From Achromobacter sp. UMC71 (GTDB lineage: Bacteria > Pseudomonadota > Gammaproteobacteria > Burkholderiales > Burkholderiaceae_B): 64,000 bases of DNA. The DNA lies in the NCBI RefSeq assembly GCF_014170305.1, contig NZ_LZZT01000017.1, forward strand, positions 1-64,000. Direction: 5' to 3'. The translations under genes were made by a program, and so were the position numbers. A model generated the notes under the pieces. It was given only the letters and a program-made list of their open reading frames with translations. It did no database searches and had not been told where the DNA came from. This document shows, piece by piece, positions 32,210-41,383 of the stretch (position 1 is its first letter; the number at the start of each line of letters is the position of its first letter).

Positions 32210-32210
32210 T
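32177..32210 (+). terminator. Rho-independent terminator of the candidate sRNA
   Basis: CGGGGCACCA and TGGTGCCCCG (10-bp stem, loop CGCATA) are followed by TTTTTTATT. On the minus strand no T-run follows the stem, so it serves plus-strand transcription and not the convergent phosphodiesterase gene. Confidence 0.9.
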
Positions 32211-32220
32211 TGCGCGCTCG

Positions 32221-33015
32221 CTACGCGGCCTGCGCGCTGTCCGGATCGGCCTGCACCGTATACCACTGCGCGTCTTGCACGCGCCGCACGCCGGTGGCCA
32301 TCGAACCGTCTTGATAGAGTTTGATCCAGCGGTACCCGGGCGCCAGGTTGTCGACCACGTGCTTGCCGTCGCGGATGCTGAACTGGAAGCAGGTGGAGGG
32401 CGTGGCCAGCATGCGCAGGTTGTGGCGCCGGCGGTCGAATTCGTGGTGCACGTGGCCCCACAGCAGCACGCGGACCTGTGGCCAGCGCGTCAGCCGCTTG
32501 AAGAGCGCCTGGGGATTGTCGATCATCATCGAGTCGTGCCAGTGGCTGTCGATCTGCATGGGGTTGTGGTGCATCGCCAGCAGCGTGTGCCGCCCGGGTG
32601 CATCGGCCAGCGCGGCCTCCAGCAGATCCAACTGGCCGTCGGGCAGATGCCCGGCATTCGATCCCGGCACCGTGGTGTCCAGCGAGACCACCCGCCACGC
32701 GCCCACGTCGGTCACGGGCGCCGACCACTCGGGCAGTTCCTGGCGCATCGCCGCCGGCAGGTCGTGGTTGCCGGGCAGGCAGCGAATTTGGGCGCCTGCC
32801 AGCGCCGGGGCCGAGCCCAGCATGGCGGCCAGGCGGCGGTAGGCCGCGGGTTCGCCGTCCTGGGACAGGTCGCCGGTAGCCAGGAGCAGGTCGGGATGCT
32901 TGTGATCGGCCTCGATCTGGCGCAGCACCGCGCCCAGGCTGGCGTCGGTGTTGACGCCCAGCATCACCGTGTCGGGCTCGCCGAACAGATGGCAATCCGT
33001 CAGTTGGACGAGCAT
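32221..33015 (-). CDS. CpdA-like class III cyclic-nucleotide phosphodiesterase / metallophosphoesterase
   Basis: This calcineurin-like metallophosphoesterase resembles CpdA, which degrades cAMP. The 264-residue protein starts MLVQLTDCHLF, with the metal ligands Asp7 and His9. It then has ATGDLSQDGEP, LPGNHDLP, MHHNPMQIDSHWHD and the final GHVHHEFD. All five metal-binding motifs are complete. The start at 33015 (ATG) fits the family, although no clear ribosome site precedes it; an in-frame TTG at 33075 is an alternative. It is divergent from an antiporter that carries a cyclic-nucleotide-type domain. Confidence 0.85.
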   Translation of the reverse strand: MLVQLTDCHLFGEPDTVMLGVNTDASLGAVLRQIEADHKHPDLLLATGDLSQDGEPAAYRRLAAMLGSAPALAGAQIRCLPGNHDLPAAMRQELPEWSAPVTDVGAWRVVSLDTTVPGSNAGHLPDGQLDLLEAALADAPGRHTLLAMHHNPMQIDSHWHDSMMIDNPQALFKRLTRWPQVRVLLWGHVHHEFDRRRHNLRMLATPSTCFQFSIRDGKHVVDNLAPGYRWIKLYQDGSMATGVRRVQDAQWYTVQADPDSAQAA

Positions 33016-33202
33016 GGCCGGGGCGTCATTGCGCCGGGCCAGGGTATGGACGCGTGCCAAGTGCGGCTCCTGCAAAGTTCTGCACGGCCCCTACCTTACC
33101 GAAAAAGTCGCGGCCAGGCGCATAGGGCGTGACCCGTCTGGGGTAACGAAACGTGCATGCCCTCTTCTCGGCGCCAAGACTTGCAGGAAAACCCGCTATT
33201 CT

Positions 33203-33218
33203 TGTGGAACTTCTCACA
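33203..33218. promoter_or_regulatory. CRP-like site between the phosphodiesterase and antiporter genes
   Basis: TGTGG-AACTTC-TCACA matches the CRP consensus TGTGA-N6-TCACA at 9 of 10 positions and is embedded in a longer dyad (CTTGTG...CACAAG). It lies 30 bp upstream of the antiporter start and 188 bp from the phosphodiesterase start. Whether this genus uses a CRP with this specificity is not shown by the window. Confidence 0.5.
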
Positions 33219-33247
33219 AGCTTCATGATCGGGACGCGGCGCACTCC

Positions 33248-36064
33248 ATGGATGTAGGTTTTCTCGTATTCGGCCTGGCTGGCCTGCTGACCCTGGTGTG
33301 CTTCATGCCGCCGCTGGCCGGCCGCCTCAAATTGCCTTACTCGGTGCTGCTGGCAATCGTCGGCTGCTTGCTGGGCATCATCGTGCACGTCCACGGCTGG
33401 GCGCCCAGCTGGATCGGCGACTTTCTGGATTCGCTGGAGCGGTTCGAGATCTCGTCCGAGACCTTCCTGATGGTGTTCCTGCCGGTGCTGTTGTTCGAGA
33501 CCGCGCTGTCCATGAACGTGCGGCGCCTGATGGACGACATCGGCCCCATCCTGATGATGGCCATCGTGGCGGTGGTGGTGTGCACCGTGGTGGTCGGTGT
33601 CACGCTGGACGCCATTTCGCCCTACGGGCTCGTCGTGTGCCTGCTGCTGGGCGCCATCGTCGCGACCACGGACCCGGTGGCGGTGGTGGGCATCTTTCGC
33701 GAAGTGGGCGCTCCCAAGCGCCTGACCACGCTGGTCGAAGGCGAAAGCCTGTTCAACGACGCCGCGTCCATCGCCTTGTATTCCGTGCTGCTGGCCGTCC
33801 TGGGCGGCCATGGCGAGCTGACCGCCAGCGGTATCTTCAATGACTTCATCGTGCACTTCATCGGCGGTGGCATCGCCGGCTTCGCCATGGGGCGGCTGGC
33901 CTGTTTCCTGTTCGCCTGGCTGCGCGGTTTTCCCACCGCGGAAATCACGCTGACGCTGACGCTGGCGTACCTGTCCTTCTTCATTTCCGAGCACTACCTG
34001 AACGTCTCGGGCGTGGTCGCCACGGTGATCGCCGGCCTGGTGGTGGGGTCGACCGGCCGCACCCGCATGTCGCCCACCACCTTCGAATACCTGGCCAGCG
34101 CCTGGGAGCAATTCGGGTTCTGGGCCAACTCCCTCATCTTCCTGTTCGCGGCCATGCTGATCCCGAAGCTGATGGCCGCGGCCGATTGGCAGGAACTGGT
34201 GTTGGTCGGCGTGGTGTTCGTGGTGACGCTGGTCGCGCGCGCGATCGTGGTGTTCGGCCTGCTGCCGCTGCTGGGGTTGACCCGCCTGGGCACCAAGGTC
34301 AGCAACCCCTATAAGGTCGTGATGCTGTGGGGCGGCCTGCGCGGCGCCGTGTCGCTGGCGCTGGCGCTGGCCGTCACCGAGCAGACCGGCGTGCCCGAAG
34401 AGGCGCGCCAGTTCATTGCTGTGGCTACCACCGGCTTCGTGCTGCTGACTTTGTTCGTCAACGGCATCAGCCTGCGGCCGCTGATCCGCATGCTGGGGCT
34501 GAACCAGCTGTCGCCGGTCGAGCGCACCATCCGCAACCAGGCGCTGGCCGTGGCGCTGGAAGACCTGCAGGGCAAGACCGACGAGGTGGCCAAGACCGAG
34601 CACATCGGCACCGAGGTGCGCGACCGCATCCGCGCCGTGTTCGATGCCAGCCTGACCAGCGTGCACGACGGCCAGGTCAGCCAGATGAGCGACGAGCAGC
34701 GCGTGTCGGTCGGCCTGGCCATCGTGGCGCAGCGCGAAGAGGAAATGTTCTTTGACATCCTCAAGGCGCAGATCGTCGATTGGCGCATGGCCGAGGCTCT
34801 GCTGGCGCGGGCCGAACGGCTGGAGGACGCCATCCGCATGGGCGGCGTGCCGGGCTTCGAGCGCGCCATCGTTGCCGACGTGCGCTATTCCACCGGGTTC
34901 CGCCTGGCCTTGCGGCTGCACTACCTGTTCGGTTTCCAGGGGTGGCTGGCGCGCGAGCTGGGCCAGCGCTTCGCCAACCTGATGAGCAAGCGGTCGGTGG
35001 CCCAGCGCCTGATCGTGTTCGCGCGCGAGCAGATCACGCCGCTGCTGGGCGAGGCCGCGACGCAGCGCATCGTGGCGCTGCACCAGCGGCGCCTGGACCT
35101 GATCGAAAACGCCATGCAGGCCCTGAACCTGCAGTACCCGTCGTATGCGCAGTGGTTGCAGGAAAGCTACCTGGGCCGCGTGGCCCGCGAGCTGGAACGC
35201 ATCCGCTACCGCGACATGCTCGAGCAGTTCCTGATCAGCGGCGAGGTCTATGCCGACCTGATGGCGCAATTGAAGAGCCGCTGGTCGCATATCGACACGC
35301 ACCCGCCGCTGGATATCGAAATGAGCGCGGCCGACCTGATCAACCGCGTGCCACTGTTCGAGGGCCTGTCGGCCGATTCGTTGCGCGCCATCAGCAAGCT
35401 GCTCAAGCCGCGCCTGTCGCTGCCCGATCAGCGCGTGCTGACCAAGGGCCGGCACGGCGAGGAAATGTGCTTCGTGGCGTCCGGCGCCGTGGCGGTGCAC
35501 CTGCCGGACAACACCATGATCGAACTGGGCAGCGGCGAGTTCTTCGGCGAATTGGGCCTGCTGGGCGAGCAGCAGATCGCGCCGGAGGTGACCTCGCTGG
35601 GCTACAGCAAGCTGCTGATGCTGTCGTCGCGCGATTTCCATGCCCTGCTGGCGCGCGATGAGCATCTGCGTGAACGCATCCAGGTGGTCGCCAAGCAGCG
35701 GCTGCGCGCCATCGAGGTCTGGAAGCAATTCTCGCAGGCCTCGAACGCGGCGCCGGCGCCGGTGCCCGCGCCGGTTTCGGCGCCCACGCCCTCGCAGGCG
35801 GCGGAAGCCGCCGAGGCCGCGGGGGCGGGGTCGTCAGATAGCGGCATCGACGAGCGCGCCGCCCGCGCATTGCGGGAAGCGGGCCTGCACGAAGGCGGCA
35901 AGCCCGAGGCTGGCGGGAAGGCCGTGCCGCGCGAAGCCGGCCAGCACGAAGCCCCCAAGCACGAAGCGCCGCAAAGCGCCGAGTTGCATGAAGCGGACGA
36001 ATCGCAGGACGGCGAATCCCGGCGTCCCGGCGTGCTGGGCGAACCCGGCGTGCAGCCGCGCTAG
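33248..36064 (+). CDS. NhaP-type Na+/H+ antiporter with C-terminal cyclic-nucleotide-binding-like domain
   Basis: The 938-residue protein has an N-terminal cation/proton exchanger domain (about 1-410) with the ion-binding region ATTDPVAVVGIFREVGAP and the GESLFNDAASIALYS block. A cytosolic helical region follows (about 420-690), then a cyclic-nucleotide-binding fold at about 700-820 with GEFFGELGLLG. The tail of about 90 residues is rich in Ala, Pro, His and Glu, with loose HEA/EAG repeats. In the phosphate-binding cassette the usual Arg (RTA or RSA) is replaced by Ile in EQQIAPEVT, so cAMP binding is doubtful. The start at 33248 begins MDVGFLVFG. Ion and trigger are inference from the family. 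Confidence 0.88.
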   Translation: MDVGFLVFGLAGLLTLVCFMPPLAGRLKLPYSVLLAIVGCLLGIIVHVHGWAPSWIGDFLDSLERFEISSETFLMVFLPVLLFETALSMNVRRLMDDIGPILMMAIVAVVVCTVVVGVTLDAISPYGLVVCLLLGAIVATTDPVAVVGIFREVGAPKRLTTLVEGESLFNDAASIALYSVLLAVLGGHGELTASGIFNDFIVHFIGGGIAGFAMGRLACFLFAWLRGFPTAEITLTLTLAYLSFFISEHYLNVSGVVATVIAGLVVGSTGRTRMSPTTFEYLASAWEQFGFWANSLIFLFAAMLIPKLMAAADWQELVLVGVVFVVTLVARAIVVFGLLPLLGLTRLGTKVSNPYKVVMLWGGLRGAVSLALALAVTEQTGVPEEARQFIAVATTGFVLLTLFVNGISLRPLIRMLGLNQLSPVERTIRNQALAVALEDLQGKTDEVAKTEHIGTEVRDRIRAVFDASLTSVHDGQVSQMSDEQRVSVGLAIVAQREEEMFFDILKAQIVDWRMAEALLARAERLEDAIRMGGVPGFERAIVADVRYSTGFRLALRLHYLFGFQGWLARELGQRFANLMSKRSVAQRLIVFAREQITPLLGEAATQRIVALHQRRLDLIENAMQALNLQYPSYAQWLQESYLGRVARELERIRYRDMLEQFLISGEVYADLMAQLKSRWSHIDTHPPLDIEMSAADLINRVPLFEGLSADSLRAISKLLKPRLSLPDQRVLTKGRHGEEMCFVASGAVAVHLPDNTMIELGSGEFFGELGLLGEQQIAPEVTSLGYSKLLMLSSRDFHALLARDEHLRERIQVVAKQRLRAIEVWKQFSQASNAAPAPVPAPVSAPTPSQAAEAAEAAGAGSSDSGIDERAARALREAGLHEGGKPEAGGKAVPREAGQHEAPKHEAPQSAELHEADESQDGESRRPGVLGEPGVQPR

Positions 36065-36086
36065 CGCGGCCGCGGGCCGCGCGGCG

Positions 36087-36893
36087 TCAGATGTCGCCGG
36101 CGGCCTGGCGCTGCATGATGTCTTCGATGATCACCAGCGCGGCTTCCAGGGTGAATTCGCCCTCGGCCACCCGGCGCACGGCCGTGGCCACGTCGACGGC
36201 GGCGATTTCCATGACTTCGCCGTCCCGGTTGGCGGGGCGGGCATCGGCCGCCAGCACGCAGGTGCTGGTCAGCACGTCTTCCACCTGATAGCCCTCGGGC
36301 AGGCGGCGGTGGATGCGCAGAATGGTACGCAGCGGCGAGCGCCGCACCAGGTCCGGTGCGTCCAGGCCGGCTTCTTCGCCGCATTCGCGCACCAGCGCCG
36401 TTTCCAGGTCTTCGCCGCAGCCGGCCAGCCCGCCCACCAGGGTGTCCCACATGCCGGGATCGGTGGATTTGCTCAAGGCCCGCCGCGCGATCCAGACGCG
36501 GCCATCCGGCGTCCAGGCGTTCAGGTGCACGGCCTTGGTCAGCAGGCCCAGCGGACGCACCGCCGCGCGTTCGATGACGCCGAGCGAGGTTTCGCCGTCC
36601 AGCACGTCCAGCAATTCATCGCGCCAGCCGCGCAGGCAGTTGGCTTGGCGCAACAGTTGCGCGGCCTGTTCCAGCACCGCGTTCAGGGCCGCGCCGGGAG
36701 TGAGCGCCGCGCCGATGCGCAGCGCCGCATCGTCGACCTCGATGTGGTCGGCCCCTTGCAGCGCGTCGCATGCCGCATGCGTAGCCCAGCCGCAGCGCCG
36801 CCCCGCTATATATAAAGCATGTGCGCCCACGGGGGCGGGCTCTTGGGCGCGTGCGCTCAGGTCGGCATATAAATCGGACAACTGCTTGGGCAT
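36087..36893 (-). CDS. Nudix hydrolase with N-terminal DUF4743-like domain
   Basis: This 268-residue protein has an N-terminal helical domain (about 1-110) of the kind joined to Nudix domains in thiamine-pyrophosphokinase-like Tnr3 relatives. A complete Nudix box follows at residues 155-177 (G-x5-E-x7-RECGEEAGL). It probably hydrolyses a nucleoside diphosphate linked to another group; the substrate is unknown. It converges with the antiporter gene, with 22 bp between stop codons, and is divergent from coxB. Confidence 0.88.
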   Translation of the reverse strand: MPKQLSDLYADLSARAQEPAPVGAHALYIAGRRCGWATHAACDALQGADHIEVDDAALRIGAALTPGAALNAVLEQAAQLLRQANCLRGWRDELLDVLDGETSLGVIERAAVRPLGLLTKAVHLNAWTPDGRVWIARRALSKSTDPGMWDTLVGGLAGCGEDLETALVRECGEEAGLDAPDLVRRSPLRTILRIHRRLPEGYQVEDVLTSTCVLAADARPANRDGEVMEIAAVDVATAVRRVAEGEFTLEAALVIIEDIMQRQAAGDI

Positions 36894-37004
36894 CGTGGGG
36901 CCGGAGTAATGAGACTGTGCGGGATTTTATGCCACCCGCTTTGGCCGGCGCGTCAATAGGGGTCGGCCAGATGGGGGCAGGTAGCATGAATTCAAGAGCA
37001 CAAA

Positions 37005-37033
37005 CTTACATCTATTTGTGCGTCCGCTATAAT
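37005..37033 (+). promoter_or_regulatory. Putative sigma-70 promoter of the cytochrome oxidase operon
   Basis: CTTACA (37005-37010) and a perfect TATAAT (37028-37033) are separated by 17 bp. The transcript would start near 37040, giving an untranslated leader of about 145 nt before coxB, long enough for post-transcriptional control. Confidence 0.65.
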
Positions 37034-37184
37034 CCGCCAGTTTCTTTGTGATTTCGAGTGGGAATGCGGGGGCCGCTCTATCTCCCTGCCTAGCCCTGCC
37101 ATCTAATAATTGCGCGTAGTCCTGTTGCAGTGACATCCGTGCCACTAGGCGACAAGGGCCCTCGCGCCGTGTTTCGAGGTAAGC

Positions 37185-38342
37185 ATGAAGAAGTGGAGAG
37201 GGATACTGGGAGCTTGTGCGATGCTGATTGGCAGCGTGGCCGGCGCTCAGGTGCAAGACATGCCCGGCGGCCCGAAGGTCAATCAGCTGAACCTGCACGA
37301 AGGCGTTACGCAGATCACGCGTGATGTCATGTGGCTGCACTGGATGCTGCTCACGATCTGTATCGTGATTTTCGTCGGCGTCTTCGGAGTGATGTTCTAC
37401 TCCATCTGGGCGCATCGCAAGTCACGCGGGCACAAGCCCGCGATCTTCCACGAACACCTTGGCGTGGAAGTGGCCTGGACGGTCATCCCCTTCATCATCG
37501 TCATCGCCATGGCGCTGCCGGCCACCAAGACGGTCGTCGCCATGAAAGACACTTCCAGCGCCGATCTCACCGTCAAGGTCACCGGCTACCAATGGAAGTG
37601 GGGCTACGAATACCTCGATGGCTCCGCCGCCGGCATCAAGTTCCTCGCCACGCTGTCGACACCGCGCGCCCAGATCGAGAACCGCGAGCCCAAGGGCGAG
37701 TTCTATCTCATGGAGACGGACAACCACATGGTGGTGCCCGTCGACAAGAAGATCCGCGTCGTGCTCACCGCGGCCGACGTCATCCACTCCTGGATGATTC
37801 CCGACTTCGGCGTCAAGCAGGATGCCATTCCCGGCTTCCTGCGCGATGCCTGGTTCCGCGCTGAAAAGCCCGGTATCTATCGTGGTCAATGCGCCGAGCT
37901 TTGCGGCAAGGACCACGCCTTCATGCCCATCGTCGTGGAAGTCCTGGCACAGGCCGACTACGATAAGTGGGTGGAAGACCAAAAGAAGAAGATGGCGGCA
38001 AACGCCGACGATCCCAATAAAGAGTGGACGGAAGCCGAACTGGTTGCCCGTGGCGAGAAGGTCTTCGCCGCCAATTGCGTGGCCTGTCACCAGGCCAACG
38101 GCAAGGGCATCCCGGGCAGCTTCCCCGCGCTCGACGGAGACAAGGTTGTTCTGGGCCCGAAGGCGGCCCAGATCAACACCGTGCTGAAGGGCAAGCCCGG
38201 CACCGCCATGGCGGCGTTCGGCGGGCAGCTCAACGATGTCGAAATCGCAGCGGTCATCAGCTATACGCGCCATGCCTGGAGCAATGCCGGCAAGGGGCAG
38301 GACCCGACAGTCATGCCGAAGGACGTCGCGGCCGCGCGTTGA
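37185..38342 (+). CDS. coxB: Cytochrome c oxidase subunit II, caa3 type with fused cytochrome c domain
   Basis: Subunit II receives electrons from cytochrome c through its CuA centre. The 385-residue precursor has a signal peptide (about 1-21), two membrane helices and a CuA domain with His201, Cys236, Cys240, His244 and Met247 (GQCAELCGKDHAFM). A fused C-terminal cytochrome c domain has the haem site CVACH (Cys298-His302). The fusion makes it a caa3-type enzyme, common in betaproteobacteria. It begins the oxidase operon. Confidence 0.96.
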   Translation: MKKWRGILGACAMLIGSVAGAQVQDMPGGPKVNQLNLHEGVTQITRDVMWLHWMLLTICIVIFVGVFGVMFYSIWAHRKSRGHKPAIFHEHLGVEVAWTVIPFIIVIAMALPATKTVVAMKDTSSADLTVKVTGYQWKWGYEYLDGSAAGIKFLATLSTPRAQIENREPKGEFYLMETDNHMVVPVDKKIRVVLTAADVIHSWMIPDFGVKQDAIPGFLRDAWFRAEKPGIYRGQCAELCGKDHAFMPIVVEVLAQADYDKWVEDQKKKMAANADDPNKEWTEAELVARGEKVFAANCVACHQANGKGIPGSFPALDGDKVVLGPKAAQINTVLKGKPGTAMAAFGGQLNDVEIAAVISYTRHAWSNAGKGQDPTVMPKDVAAAR

Positions 38343-38445
38343 TCGCGCCCCGCGTTTTCCCATCGTCAGAGCTGGTTCCGTTTAGTTAGAGATACCCTGC
38401 CGGTTCCGTGGAACGGGGCCGGCACTCAGCAGGAAGGAGTCCATC

Positions 38446-40053
38446 ATGAGCAGCGTCACTGTAGACCACGTGTCGCCGGGCCACGGCCACGGTCACGATG
38501 ACCACCACCACGCCATGCCCACGGGCTGGCGCCGCTGGCTTTTCGCCACGAACCACAAAGACATCGGGACGATGTATCTCATCTTCTCGTTCGTCATGCT
38601 GCTCGAGGGCGGCACGCTGGCATTGCTGCTGCGTACCGAGCTCTTCGAGCCGGGCCTGCAGTTCTTCCGCCCCGAATTGTTCAACCAGTTCACCACGATG
38701 CACGGCCTGATCATGGTGTTCGGCGCCATCATGCCGGCGTTCGTGGGTTTCGCGAACTGGATGATCCCGATGCAGATCGGCGCGTCCGACATGGCTTTCG
38801 CGCGCATGAACAACTTCAGCTTCTGGCTGCTGCCGGTGGCCGCGATCATGCTGACCGCCTCGTTCTTCGTGCCGGGCGGCGCCACCGCCGCGGGCTGGAC
38901 GCTGTACGCGCCGCTGTCGCTGCAGATGGGCCCGGGCATGGACCTGGCCATTTTCGCCATGCACATCATGGGCGCATCGTCCATCATGGGCGCCATCAAC
39001 ATCATCGTGACCGTGCTGAACATGCGCGCGCCCGGCCTGACGCTGATGAAGATGCCGCTGTTCTGCTGGACCTGGCTGATCACCGCGTTCCTGCTGCTGG
39101 CCGTGATGCCGGTGCTGGCCGCCGCCATCACCATGGTGCTGACCGACCGCCACTTCGGCACGGGCTTTTTCAACGCCGCAGCCGGCGGCGACCCGGTCCT
39201 GTACCAGCACGTGTTCTGGTTCTTCGGGCACCCCGAGGTCTACATCATGATCTTGCCGGCGTTCGGTATCGTGTCGGCCATCGTGCCGGCCTTCGCCCGC
39301 AAGAAGCTGTTCGGCTATGCCTCGATGGTGTACGCCACCGCTTCGATCGCCGTGCTGTCGTTCATCGTGTGGGCGCACCACATGTTCACGACGGGCATGC
39401 CGGTCACCGGGCAGCTCTACTTCATGTACGCCACCATGCTCATCTCCATCCCGACCGGGGTGAAGGTGTTCAACTGGGTCGCCACCATGTGGCGCGGCTC
39501 CATGACGTTCGAGACCCCGATGCTGTTCTCGATCGGCTTCATCTTCGTGTTCACCATGGGCGGCTTCACCGGCCTGATCCTGTCGGTGGCGCCAATCGAC
39601 ATCCAGGTGCATGACACGTATTACGTGGTGGCCCACTTCCATTACGTGCTGGTGGCCGGCTCGCTGTTCGCCCTGTTCGCCGGCACCTATTACTGGCTGC
39701 CCAAGTGGACCGGCCGCATGTACAGCGAAAAACTGGGCAAGCTGCACTTCTGGTCGACGCTGATCTCGTTCAACGTGACCTTCTTCCCGATGCACTTCCT
39801 GGGCCTGGCCGGCATGCCGCGCCGTTACGCCGACTACGCCGCGCAGTTCACGACGTTCCACCAGATCGCCACCATCGGCGCCTTCTGGTTCGGCCTGTCG
39901 CAGCTGATCTTCCTGTGGGCGGTCCTGCGCTGCTACATGGGCAAGGGCGAAGTGGCCTCGGCCAAGCCGTGGGAAGGCGCCGAAGGGCTGGAATGGACCG
40001 TGCCGTCGCCGGCGCCGTTCCATACCTTCGAGACGCCGCCCGAAGTCAAGTAA
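38446..40053 (+). CDS. coxA: Cytochrome c oxidase subunit I
   Basis: Subunit I holds haem a and the haem a3-CuB oxygen-reducing site. The 535-residue protein shows His86 and His399 (haem a), His397 (haem a3), and CuB ligands His262, His311 and His312. The WFFGHPEVY motif contains His262 and the cross-linked Tyr266. About 12 membrane helices are visible. An odd feature is the His-rich N-terminal tail [12 protein letters not shown] before the first helix. It lies 100 bp after coxB with a good ribosome-binding site (GGAAGGAG). Confidence 0.97.
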   Translation: MSSVTVDHVSPGHGHGHDDHHHAMPTGWRRWLFATNHKDIGTMYLIFSFVMLLEGGTLALLLRTELFEPGLQFFRPELFNQFTTMHGLIMVFGAIMPAFVGFANWMIPMQIGASDMAFARMNNFSFWLLPVAAIMLTASFFVPGGATAAGWTLYAPLSLQMGPGMDLAIFAMHIMGASSIMGAINIIVTVLNMRAPGLTLMKMPLFCWTWLITAFLLLAVMPVLAAAITMVLTDRHFGTGFFNAAAGGDPVLYQHVFWFFGHPEVYIMILPAFGIVSAIVPAFARKKLFGYASMVYATASIAVLSFIVWAHHMFTTGMPVTGQLYFMYATMLISIPTGVKVFNWVATMWRGSMTFETPMLFSIGFIFVFTMGGFTGLILSVAPIDIQVHDTYYVVAHFHYVLVAGSLFALFAGTYYWLPKWTGRMYSEKLGKLHFWSTLISFNVTFFPMHFLGLAGMPRRYADYAAQFTTFHQIATIGAFWFGLSQLIFLWAVLRCYMGKGEVASAKPWEGAEGLEWTVPSPAPFHTFETPPEVK

Positions 40054-40088
40054 GTCCGACTCCCCTCTACGCAACAGGCAGCATAGCA

Positions 40089-40217
40089 ATGACACCCGAG
40101 CAGCGCCGTCGCAACAAGATCGCAGGACTGATTCTGCTGGTATTTGTCATTGCCGTGTTTGCCTGGACCGTATTCCGCGGGTCGGCGCTGTTGACGGGCA
40201 AAGCCGTCGGCGGTTAG
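40089..40217 (+). CDS. Small membrane protein, cytochrome oxidase small assembly protein type
   Basis: A 42-residue protein (MTPEQRRRNKIAGLILLVF...) with a positively charged start and a single membrane helix. Proteins of this size and sequence are found between coxA and coxC in many betaproteobacteria and are described as small assembly proteins of the oxidase. It ends 2 bp before the next small gene. In related operons the copper-assembly gene ctaG usually comes next; here it is absent. Confidence 0.8.
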   Translation: MTPEQRRRNKIAGLILLVFVIAVFAWTVFRGSALLTGKAVGG

Positions 40218-40219
40218 CC

Positions 40220-40444
40220 ATGAGCGATGACCTGCGCGAATCCGCCCAGCGCAAGCTGAGCTTTCTTCAGACGATGAAGGCGGTGGCGTGGGGGTTTTTC
40301 GGTGTCCGCAAGGGCGCAGGCTACCGCGAGGACAGCGCCCGGCTCAATCCGGTCCATGTGATCGTGGCGGGGTTGTTGGCGGCGGCCATCTTCGTGACCG
40401 TGCTGGTGTTAATTGTGCGTTGGGCCGTATCCAGCCTGACTTGA
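40220..40444 (+). CDS. DUF2970 family protein
   Basis: A 74-residue protein with a conserved N-terminal block SFLQTMKAVAWGFFGVRK and one C-terminal membrane helix (about residues 48-69). DUF2970 proteins sit in cytochrome oxidase operons of betaproteobacteria, usually before coxC. Their role is unknown. Here it is between the small assembly protein and coxC, with 2 bp and 38 bp spacing. Confidence 0.85.
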   Translation: MSDDLRESAQRKLSFLQTMKAVAWGFFGVRKGAGYREDSARLNPVHVIVAGLLAAAIFVTVLVLIVRWAVSSLT

Positions 40445-40482
40445 ATCACTTAATTCTATAAATCAGTACCAGGGAGAAAGCC

Positions 40483-41358
40483 ATGAGTGCAAGCCACTCG
40501 GTTCAAGGAAAAGAGGCACCGTACTACTTCGTGCCCGCCGACTCGGGGCACCCCGTGCGCACGGCCGTGGCGCTGCTGCTCATGGGCCTGGGCGCCGCGG
40601 GCTGGATCAACGGCGTCAGCTGGGCCAAGTGGTCGGTGCTGGCGGGTTTCGTCGCGCTGATCGTCATCTTGTACTACTGGTTCGGCGACGCCATCCAGGA
40701 ATCCGAAGCCGGCATGAACAGCAAGCGCATCGACGGATCCTACCGTTGGGGCATGAGCTGGTTCATCTTCTCGGAAGTCATGTTCTTCGCGGCGTTCTTC
40801 GGCGCCCTCTGGTACGTGCGCACCATCACCACGCCGTGGCTGGGCGACATGGACCACCGCCTGATGCTGTGGCCCGACTTCCAGGCCGTGTGGCCCAACT
40901 TCGGTCCGGCCGGCGTGGTCGAGCACTTCCAGACCGTCGGCCCGTTCTGGCTGCCCACGATCAACACCGCGCTGCTGCTGAGCTCGGGCGTGACGCTGAC
41001 CATCGCTCACCATGCGCTGCGTGAAAACCACCGTGGCAAGACCATGTTCTGGCTGGCCGCCACCGTGATCCTGGGCTTCATCTTCGTGGCCTGTCAGGCC
41101 GCCGAATACCACCACGCCTATACCGAGCTGAACCTCAAGTTCAATTCGGGCGCCTACGGTTCGCTGTTCTACATGCTGACGGGCTTTCACGGCTTCCACG
41201 TGATCCTGGGCGCCACGATGCTGACGGTCATCCTGATCCGCCTGATGCGCGGCCATTTCACGGCCGATCATCACTTCGGCTTCGAAGGCGCCGCCTGGTA
41301 CTGGCACTTCGTGGATGTGGTGTGGCTGGGCCTGTATCTGTTCGTCTACTGGTTCTGA
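40483..41358 (+). CDS. coxC: Cytochrome c oxidase subunit III
   Basis: Subunit III is a membrane protein that stabilises the catalytic core of the oxidase and its proton uptake. The 291-residue protein has about seven helices. It carries the conserved GSYRWGMSWFIFSEVMFFAAFF region, quoted here in two parts as GSYRWGMSW and FSEVMFFAAFFGALWYV, plus GFHGFHVILGATMLTVILIR and a WYWHFVDVVWLGLYL end. It is the last structural gene of the oxidase operon. Confidence 0.96.
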   Translation: MSASHSVQGKEAPYYFVPADSGHPVRTAVALLLMGLGAAGWINGVSWAKWSVLAGFVALIVILYYWFGDAIQESEAGMNSKRIDGSYRWGMSWFIFSEVMFFAAFFGALWYVRTITTPWLGDMDHRLMLWPDFQAVWPNFGPAGVVEHFQTVGPFWLPTINTALLLSSGVTLTIAHHALRENHRGKTMFWLAATVILGFIFVACQAAEYHHAYTELNLKFNSGAYGSLFYMLTGFHGFHVILGATMLTVILIRLMRGHFTADHHFGFEGAAWYWHFVDVVWLGLYLFVYWF

Positions 41359-41364
41359 GGGACG

Positions 41365-41383
41365 GGCCCGGCGTTGCCGGGCC
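41365..41383. other. GC-rich hairpin after coxC
   Basis: GGCCCGGC-GTT-GCCGGGCC is an 8-bp stem 6 bp after the coxC stop. No T-run follows. It may mark the 3' end of the oxidase mRNA by factor-dependent termination or processing. The remaining bases to 41539 hold nothing else I can recognise. Confidence 0.45.

Noticed and set aside
33026..35728. Minus-strand open frame of about 900 codons opposite the antiporter gene
   Set aside because: It is a shadow of GC-rich codon bias with a His/Gln/Arg-rich sequence and no domain.
38386..40095. Minus-strand open frame of about 569 codons opposite coxA
   Set aside because: Low-complexity shadow with no start signal; coxA is unmistakable.
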